Part shown: positions 6,889-11,607 of the stretch, piece by piece
How positions within the stretch are numbered: position 1 is the first letter of the stretch
How the letters are laid out: each line of letters starts with the position of its first letter
The notes under the pieces: model-generated
The model's database searches: none
Told to the model about the DNA's origin: nothing
The model's input: only the letters and a program-made list of their open reading frames with translations
Position numbers and translations under genes: made by a program
Source: Clostridia bacterium
GTDB lineage: Bacteria; Bacillota; Clostridia; Christensenellales; Maliibacteriaceae
Assembly: GCA_017935825.1 (NCBI GenBank)
Contig: JAGBGW010000220.1
Location: 1-11,607, forward strand
Direction: 5' to 3'
Length of the DNA: 11,607 nt

Positions 6889-7830
6889 TTGTTATCTGTT
6901 TTTAAGGCGACGATTTCGCCAATGTTTGTGATGTTCCTTTGTATTGCCATCGGCTATATGCTCAACAAAAAGCAGATTTTGCCTGACAATACTGCTGCTG
7001 TTTTGTCCAAGCTGGAGACGTTTGTACTTGTGCCGTGTTTGATCATCAATACGTTTATGAAAAACTGCACGGTTGCATCCTTAAAGGATAATTACAAGCT
7101 GGTGCTTTATGCACTTGTGATCATTCTTCTTGCCATGGCAATCGCCTATCTTTTGTCGGGCTTTTTCACCAAAAATTCGTACAGAAAAAACATCTATCGC
7201 TATGCACTGACATTCGGTAACTTTGTATTCCTCGGCAATGCCATCGTACCGCAGATTCTGGGTGAAGAAATGCTGTATCAGTATCTTCTTTTTACCCTTC
7301 CGCTGAATATTGCAGTATACACCTGGGGTGTAATGATCCTGATCCCTGCAGGAGAGGAAAAGAAAAATCCGCTGACCAACCTGCTCAATCCCGTGGTCAT
7401 TTCCATGGGCATCGGCATGTTCTTTGGTTTGACGGGCATGCAGAACTTCATCCCCGATTTCGTAGCAACGTCGCTGAACAATCTTTCTGCCTGCATGGGT
7501 CCCCTTGCGATGATCCTGACCGGCTTTGTCATCGGCAATTACGATATCAAAAAGCTTCTGACCAATGTGAAGGTGTATGAAGCAACGGCGCTTCGATTGT
7601 TTATCCTGCCTGCACTGTTTGTTGTGATTTTGACACTGCTTGGTGCGGATAAAACCACGTTGATCCTGTGTCTGTTTGCTTTTGCAACGCCCCTTGGACT
7701 CAATACCGTGGTCTTCCCTGCCGCCTATGGTAGTGATACCTCAACAGGCGCGTCCATGGCGATGATCTCCCATACGCTCAGTGTCATCACACTGCCCGTT
7801 ATGTACACGCTTTTGATGTTTCTGTTTTAA
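6889..7830 (+). CDS. AEC (auxin efflux carrier) family permease
   Basis: The product has 313 residues when started at TTG 6889-6891, preceded at six bases by GGAGG. This is the usual family length; the open frame extends to a TTG at 6832, but that start lies upstream of the -10 box and cannot be used from this promoter. About ten hydrophobic segments are visible, in two halves, typical of the bile acid/arsenite/auxin-efflux superfamily. Characteristic segments are PMFVMFLCIAIGYMLNKK at the N-terminus, the FGNFVFLGNAIVPQILGEE region in the first half, and PLGLNTVVFPAAYG near the C-terminus. Bacterial members include malate and other carboxylate permeases and suspected amino-acid-derivative carriers. 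It is transcribed divergently from M81-dsdA with a shared control region, so a substrate or product of that pathway is a reasonable guess. The stop codon overlaps the left arm of the 7827-7992 inverted repeat. Confidence 0.88.
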   Translation: MLSVFKATISPMFVMFLCIAIGYMLNKKQILPDNTAAVLSKLETFVLVPCLIINTFMKNCTVASLKDNYKLVLYALVIILLAMAIAYLLSGFFTKNSYRKNIYRYALTFGNFVFLGNAIVPQILGEEMLYQYLLFTLPLNIAVYTWGVMILIPAGEEKKNPLTNLLNPVVISMGIGMFFGLTGMQNFIPDFVATSLNNLSACMGPLAMILTGFVIGNYDIKKLLTNVKVYEATALRLFILPALFVVILTLLGADKTTLILCLFAFATPLGLNTVVFPAAYGSDTSTGASMAMISHTLSVITLPVMYTLLMFLF

Positions 7831-7992
7831 CCTCACATGACTCGAACTGATCCGCATTTGGATGGTTCTGTCCGGATCTTTTGGTCTCATCGGTTTCACC
7901 CTAACGTCGAGCGGATTGGCAAGGGGAAGAACGAAATATGGGCGCAAATCCGCCCGAATAAAACCGAATTAGTTCGAGTTATGTGAGGTTAA
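7827..7992 (+). repeat. 166-bp element bounded by a 24-bp inverted repeat
   Basis: The arms 7827-7850 (starting TTAACCTCACATGACTCGAA) and 7969-7992 are complementary over 24 positions, 22 by Watson-Crick and two by G-U if read as + strand RNA. Both ends finish in TTAA. Shorter nested pairings exist inside: GATCCG 7849-7854 with CGGATC 7873-7878, TCGGTTT 7890-7896 with AAACCGA 7961-7967, and GCGGATT 7911-7917 with AATCCGC 7947-7953. No convincing reading frame lies inside. It occupies the whole 3' region of the permease gene before the terminator. It may be a small non-autonomous transposon (MITE-like) or a structured RNA; the window holds only one copy, so neither can be chosen. Confidence 0.6.
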
Positions 7993-8000
7993 GTGAGAAG

Positions 8001-8033
8001 AAAAAGACGATGCCGCTGCACCGTCTTTTTTTA
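8001..8033. terminator. Bidirectional terminator between the permease and importer genes
   Basis: AAAAAGACG (8001-8009) pairs with CGTCTTTTT (8022-8030), and the T-run extends to 8032. The inner TGC/GCA pairs lengthen the stem across one mismatch. On the + strand it ends the AEC permease transcript, 170 bases after its stop; on the - strand it directly follows the stop of the ABC ATPase gene and has TTTTTCTTCT behind it. Confidence 0.85.
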
Positions 8034-8792
8034 TTGCATTGGAATAACCGCATAGCCATCCTCTTTTGAACCGTGAACACGGACGTTAAAGCATTTTTGC
8101 GGTATTTGCTGTGCAAGACATTCGTCTGCATTGCCAAAGAATGTCAACTGTTTATCGTGCAGTACGGCGATTTGATTGGCACAGCGAAGGACTTCGGGCA
8201 AGTCATGCATAACGATAAGGAAGGTCTTGCCCATGGTCTTTCGCATGTTATCGATCAATGCCATCAATTCAAAGCGGCTGTTGGCATCAAGATGCGCTGT
8301 GGGTTCATCCAGCACGATCAACGGTGTATTCTGTGCAAATGTCATGGCAAGGAATGCTCGTCTTCTCTCTCCGCCCGAAAGTGTGTCCACAAAGGCATCT
8401 GCAAAGGCTGTCATATTGGTCACTTCCAACGCACGGTCGATGATGATTTCATCATTTTTAGACAGCTTGCCTGTCAGCGGCAGGTACGGTGTTCTTCCAA
8501 AGGTGACAAGTTCACGCACGGTGACGTGAGGTTTTGGAAGATTCTGCGGCAGACAGGAAATAAGCCGAGCACGGGTTTGTACATCCATGGTTCTTATATC
8601 CCGACCGTCAAGTAAAATCGTGCCATCATAATCCGTCTTTTCCCCCGTCAGGCAGGAAATCAGCGTGGATTTACCTGCACCGTTTCTGCCGATGAGGGCG
8701 GTGATACTGCCTTCTTCCAAAGAAAAAGTTATATCCTGTAAAACACGCTTTTTACGGTAGGAGGCACAGATGTGGGAAAATTCCGTTTTCAC
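8031..8792 (-). CDS. ABC importer ATPase, iron-chelate/cobalamin type (FecE/BtuD-like)
   Basis: The product is a 253-residue cytoplasmic ATPase with all motifs intact: Walker A GRNGAGKST (35-43), Q-loop LPQN (81-84), signature LSGGERRR (138-145), Walker B LIVLDEPT (158-165) followed by the D-loop AHLD, and the H-loop His196. The spacing and the segment LVTFGRTPYLP (about residues 95-105) are typical of ATPases paired with FecCD permeases, which import ferric siderophores, heme or corrinoids. The start is GTG (8792-8790), overlapping the TGA of the permease gene as GTGA, with a near-perfect AAAGGAGG eight bases upstream. It is the last gene of the operon and is followed at once by a terminator. 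Confidence 0.93.
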   Translation of the reverse strand: MKTEFSHICASYRKKRVLQDITFSLEEGSITALIGRNGAGKSTLISCLTGEKTDYDGTILLDGRDIRTMDVQTRARLISCLPQNLPKPHVTVRELVTFGRTPYLPLTGKLSKNDEIIIDRALEVTNMTAFADAFVDTLSGGERRRAFLAMTFAQNTPLIVLDEPTAHLDANSRFELMALIDNMRKTMGKTFLIVMHDLPEVLRCANQIAVLHDKQLTFFGNADECLAQQIPQKCFNVRVHGSKEDGYAVIPMQ

Positions 8793-9787
8793 AGGCGATA
8801 CCTCCTTTGAAAAAGAAGCAGGAAGAAAAACGGCACGCCGATCAAGGCTGTGATGATGCCGGCCGGGATTTGAGACGGTGCAAATGCTGTACGGCCGAAA
8901 AGATCTGCAAGCAAAACCAGCATTGCGCCGAGCATGGCACTTACGGGAAGAAGCTTTCGCAAATCACTGCCTTTGATGAATCTTCGTGCAATATGCGGCA
9001 CCATAAGTCCCACGAAGCCAAGAAGTCCTGCAAAAGAAACCGCCGCAGCTGCGGATGCACTTGCAAGAAGCAAAGCGATCGAGCGAAGTACGCGGGCACG
9101 AAGACCAAGACAATGGACAATGGAATCACCAAGGCACAGCAGATTAAACCTGTTTGCAAGAAGCATAGAGAGCAATGCTGTGATAAAAATCATCACGGCA
9201 GGCACAAGCATCTGCGAAAATGTGACGCCATCGATGCCGCCTGCAGAAAAATAGTTGTAGGCAATGGAGGTATCCGGGTAAAGCAGCTTCAAAAACGAAA
9301 TGCCGGCGTTAAGCAGCGTGGACACGGCAACACCTGAAAGCACCAGCGTTACACGGGCGCCGCCTGCTTTATTTGCAGCAGTGACGATCAATATGGTGCA
9401 TAAAAAAGCGCCGATAAATGCCGCCAATGGAATCAGGCGATACTGCATGGGAAAAAGGCACATCAGCAGCACCACCGCAAAGCCTGCACCTGCATTGACA
9501 CCGATGATATTGGGACCTGCCAAGGGATTGTTGGTGGCCGTTTGCAGCAATACACCGCTGATACTCAATGCCATACCGCACAAAATACAGCCGATCACAT
9601 GCGGCAAGCGGATGACCCAGACGACTTTTGTTTCGATGGCATCAGGATCATTTCGAAGTAACCCTCGGATGACCTGCCCCATGGAAAGTTCAGCACTGCC
9701 AAAACGCAGTCCTAAAAATGCACACAAAAGCATGCACAAAAACAAGATCCATAAAAGCAGAGCAAAGGAACGTTTTTCTTTATTCAT
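8789..9787 (-). CDS. ABC importer permease, FecCD family
   Basis: The product has 332 residues from ATG 9787-9785, the normal length for this family; the open frame to 9919 runs back inside the preceding gene and was not used. About ten membrane segments are expected, the first at roughly residues 8-28. The family marks are VIRLPHVIG (58-66), ISGVLLQTATNNPLAGPNIIGVNAGAGF (76-103, the most conserved FecCD stretch), and GLLGFVGLMVPHIARRFIKGSD, the loop that contacts the ATPase. A single permease gene implies a homodimer. Its start overlaps the end of the substrate-binding-protein gene by eight bases, with GGAG ten bases upstream, and its end overlaps the ATPase gene. The substrate class is iron chelate, heme or cobalamin; sequence alone does not decide among them. 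Confidence 0.94.
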   Translation of the reverse strand: MNKEKRSFALLLWILFLCMLLCAFLGLRFGSAELSMGQVIRGLLRNDPDAIETKVVWVIRLPHVIGCILCGMALSISGVLLQTATNNPLAGPNIIGVNAGAGFAVVLLMCLFPMQYRLIPLAAFIGAFLCTILIVTAANKAGGARVTLVLSGVAVSTLLNAGISFLKLLYPDTSIAYNYFSAGGIDGVTFSQMLVPAVMIFITALLSMLLANRFNLLCLGDSIVHCLGLRARVLRSIALLLASASAAAAVSFAGLLGFVGLMVPHIARRFIKGSDLRKLLPVSAMLGAMLVLLADLFGRTAFAPSQIPAGIITALIGVPFFFLLLFQRRYRL

Positions 9788-10727
9788 CGAATTGCAGCTC
9801 CGGATACAAAATTTGTGCAAGCATTCTATAGGCATCCGCCCACTGATGGTTGGGCTTAAAGTGAAATAGGTCTTTGGGAAGGAAGATATAATCTTCGTTT
9901 TGAACAGCGGACAGGTCACGCCAACCTTCCTGAGAGAACAAATCCATCATGTAGCTTGTCGCTGCCTGTTCATCCCCCATGGTACTGATAAAAATGTAGT
10001 CCGGGTCCTGTACCAGAATTTCTTCCAGAGAAAGACCGTCAAGGAGAATCTCCGCATCGTCGGCGATATTGTGCACGCCAAGTTCGTCCAGCATGATACA
10101 GACGAAGTTATCGGGTGCACGCTTGGCCTTGGTGGCGGAATACTGACTGCCTGCACGAATGAAGAGAATATCTTTGCGTTCACCGTCGTAAGTCTTCACG
10201 GTTTCAAGAATCCCGTCGATTTCATCTTTTACCTGCAGACCGTAGGTATCGAAAGCTTCCGTATTGCCTGTGATATCGGTGCAGATTTCCAGCATCAAAA
10301 GGTATTCTTCAAACGTATCGACTCGAAAAAGTGCACAGGGTATTCCTGCGCTGCGAAGGATCGCGCATGCATCCACCTGTGCGGAAATGTCGGCAGAGGC
10401 GATGACAAAATCCACTTCCTCCTGCAAAAGAAGTTCGGTGTCGATACTCTTGCCTGCGCCATCATCCGCAAGCGTGACGGATGTATCGGCAAATCCACGT
10501 TCCACCGACTCCCCTACGGTGACACAAATTTCCCCACCTGCAAGGGTCCAGATTTGTGCATAGGAAGAAAACAGCACAGCAACACGCTTGGGCTGTTCGG
10601 GAAGGACAACACTCTGTCCCACGCTGTCGATAAAAGTATAAAAGCAAGATTCTTCCTTTGGCGCAGCTTTGGCACAGCCTGTAAAAAGAACCACCGCCGC
10701 AAGAAGCAAAAGGCATAGTTTACGCAT
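9780..10727 (-). CDS. ABC importer substrate-binding lipoprotein, periplasmic-binding-protein class III-like
   Basis: The product has 315 residues. It begins MRK followed by a hydrophobic stretch and a lipobox-like FTGC with the lipidated cysteine at Cys18, so it should be anchored on the outer face of the membrane. The -3 residue is Phe rather than the common Leu, a mild departure. TFIDSVGQSVVLPEQPKRVAVL (about residues 31-52) is the typical opening of FecB/BtuF-like binding proteins, which have two lobes joined by one long helix; the expected helix falls near VKDEIDGILETVKTY. SLEEILVQDPDYIFIS is the usual second-lobe segment. The ATG shares one base with the TAA of the upstream reductase gene (TAATG) and has no clear ribosome site, which points to reinitiation. 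Ligand is not predictable from sequence; a ferric chelate, heme or corrinoid is likely from the permease type. Confidence 0.88.
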   Translation of the reverse strand: MRKLCLLLLAAVVLFTGCAKAAPKEESCFYTFIDSVGQSVVLPEQPKRVAVLFSSYAQIWTLAGGEICVTVGESVERGFADTSVTLADDGAGKSIDTELLLQEEVDFVIASADISAQVDACAILRSAGIPCALFRVDTFEEYLLMLEICTDITGNTEAFDTYGLQVKDEIDGILETVKTYDGERKDILFIRAGSQYSATKAKRAPDNFVCIMLDELGVHNIADDAEILLDGLSLEEILVQDPDYIFISTMGDEQAATSYMMDLFSQEGWRDLSAVQNEDYIFLPKDLFHFKPNHQWADAYRMLAQILYPELQFDE

Positions 10728-11607
10728 TATTTTGCAAGGATCTCGTCTTTATGGATCAGCAGTGCATCGCCATCCAGCATGGAGCAGACGGCATCAAAGC
10801 CGATGCGCTCGATGGTATCGGAGAAACGCTCCCCTGCGATGCCCTTGTCGCGGAACAGGAGGATCGCCTTTTCCACCATATCCAGCACGTCGTCCTCCGT
10901 GCAAAGCATGGTGGGCATGGGTCTGCCGTGGGCAAAGTTCTTGCCCCAGCGGCCGCCAAGGTAGATGCGATAGCCGTTGATATAACGGTCGGTCACGTGG
11001 AAGGGACACTTGCCGACACAGCGACCGCAATGCTTGCAGGCTTCTGCGTCGATGGCGATTTTTCCACCTTCAACATGTGCCACATGGACGGGACATGCTT
11101 TTTCAAGCTGACAGACCTTGCAGCCGCGGCACTTGTCGATCTCGATCACAGGCACACGCTGACCAACGATGCCGATGTCGTTGAGATTGGGTTTGACACA
11201 GTTATTGGGGCAACCTCCAACTGCGATCTTAAACTTATGCGGCAGACGCACATCGTGATAGCCTTCATAGAAAAGCTTATGGATCTTTTCGGACAGACCA
11301 AAGGTGTCGATCAGACCATACTGGCAGGTAGTGCCTTTGCAGGACACCACGGGGCGCACTTTCGGTCCCGTGCCGCCCGTCTGCAAGCCGTACTGTGCAA
11401 GAAACGCGCGCATAGGTTCAATATTGTCATAGGAAACGCCCTGGATTTCGATGCACTGGCGGCTGGTCATAGCAGCTTCGCCTTTGCCAAATCGCTTTGC
11501 AGCTTCACTGATGGCAGAAAGCTTCTCCGCACTAAGTTTGCCGTTTACGGTAATGACACGCACGTTGAAACAATCGGGTGAATGTTTATCCCAAAGGCAG
11601 CCAAGAC
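10727..11607 (-). CDS. Sulfite/nitrite-reductase-like siroheme and 4Fe-4S protein, AsrC-type (5' end outside window)
   Basis: The frame is open through the right edge: before the GTG at 11563 it continues with LGCLWDKHSPDCFN, which also belongs to the protein, so the true start is off the window. In-window there are 292 residues. An N-terminal ferredoxin-like half (VNGKLSAEKL...MTSRQCIEIQG) leads to the siroheme/4Fe-4S site, CKGTTC (Cys89, Cys94) and GGCPNNC (Cys132, Cys136). Two ferredoxin clusters follow: CRGCKVCQLEKACP (159-172) and CKHCGRCVGKCP (190-201). This order, reductase halves with an inserted dicluster ferredoxin, resembles anaerobic sulfite reductase subunit C. Cytoplasmic reduction of sulfite, or possibly nitrite, is likely. 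The first cysteine pair is spaced CX4C instead of the common CX5C. No asrA or asrB is visible in the window; they could be further upstream. It leads directly into the importer genes, with one base of overlap. Confidence 0.85.
   Translation of the reverse strand, partial: LGCLWDKHSPDCFNVRVITVNGKLSAEKLSAISEAAKRFGKGEAAMTSRQCIEIQGVSYDNIEPMRAFLAQYGLQTGGTGPKVRPVVSCKGTTCQYGLIDTFGLSEKIHKLFYEGYHDVRLPHKFKIAVGGCPNNCVKPNLNDIGIVGQRVPVIEIDKCRGCKVCQLEKACPVHVAHVEGGKIAIDAEACKHCGRCVGKCPFHVTDRYINGYRIYLGGRWGKNFAHGRPMPTMLCTEDDVLDMVEKAILLFRDKGIAGERFSDTIERIGFDAVCSMLDGDALLIHKDEILAK

Noticed and set aside
7741..7947. Small - strand open frame across the permease end and the inverted repeat
   Set aside because: Overlaps the conserved C-terminus of the permease; composition is shadow-like and there is no ribosome site.
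7969..7992. Possible tRNA end, because TTCGAGT resembles a T-loop
   Set aside because: The bases on either side do not form a T-stem or acceptor stem and no anticodon arm is present on either strand; the motif is explained by the inverted repeat.
9788..9919. 44-residue N-terminal extension of the FecCD permease
   Set aside because: It lies inside the preceding gene, is not family-like, and ATG 9787 gives the normal family length.
9900..10718. + strand open frame of 272 codons
   Set aside because: Antisense to the substrate-binding-protein gene, which has a lipobox, family motifs and operon overlaps.
10751..11581. + strand open frame of 276 codons
   Set aside because: Antisense to the AsrC-like gene with its intact cysteine motifs.
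1..11607. CRISPR arrays, insertion sequences with transposase, phage genes, rRNA
   Set aside because: No regularly spaced repeats, transposase motifs, phage structural genes or rRNA signatures were seen on either strand.

Overview
The window looks like a chromosomal segment of an anaerobic, spore-forming Firmicute of the class Clostridia, with mid-range GC. The evidence is a pair of spoVA sporulation genes, a clostridial-type IMP dehydrogenase, AGGAGG-like ribosome binding sites, several TTG/GTG starts, and an anaerobic sulfite-reductase-like iron-sulfur protein. No phage, plasmid or CRISPR signal was seen. Genus cannot be set from the sequence alone.

Layout. (1) Positions 1-666 (+): C-terminal part of IMP dehydrogenase, closed by a hairpin terminator that also serves the convergent spoVA genes. 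(2) 715-2086 (-): spoVAD then spoVAE, one base apart, behind a good candidate sigma-G (forespore) promoter; spoVAC, normally the first gene of this set, is absent. (3) 2218-3801 (-): a compact GH78-like alpha-L-rhamnosidase-family protein with its own extended -10 promoter and a 20-bp-stem terminator. (4) 3904-6710 (-): a two-gene operon, an M81/MlrC-type metallopeptidase followed by D-serine ammonia-lyase (dsdA), coupled by an ATGA overlap. (5) 6889-7830 (+): an AEC-family permease, divergent from (4). The shared intergenic region holds two sigma-A-type promoters with a cluster of phased ATTTC/GAAAT pentamers exactly between their -35 boxes. (6) 7827-7992: an unexplained 166-bp element bounded by a 24-bp inverted repeat, followed by a bidirectional terminator. 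(7) 8031 to the right edge (-): a tightly overlapping operon, a sulfite-reductase-like (AsrC-type) siroheme/4Fe-4S protein (5' end off the window), a lipoprotein substrate-binding protein, a FecCD permease and a FecE-type ATPase.

Function. Blocks 4 and 5 read as a candidate D-amino-acid/peptide catabolic module: the metallopeptidase would release amino acids or small amides, DsdA would deaminate D-serine to pyruvate, and the AEC permease would move a related organic acid or substrate, possibly under one regulator. Block 7 joins a siroheme-type reductase to a complete iron-chelate/cobalamin-type importer, suggesting cofactor or iron supply for the reductase. Blocks 1-3 are housekeeping, sporulation and carbohydrate functions with no evident link.

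No clearly new multi-gene system is proven here. The items most worth a second look are the 166-bp inverted-repeat element, the phased pentamer cluster, the M81-dsdA-AEC cassette and the reductase-importer operon.
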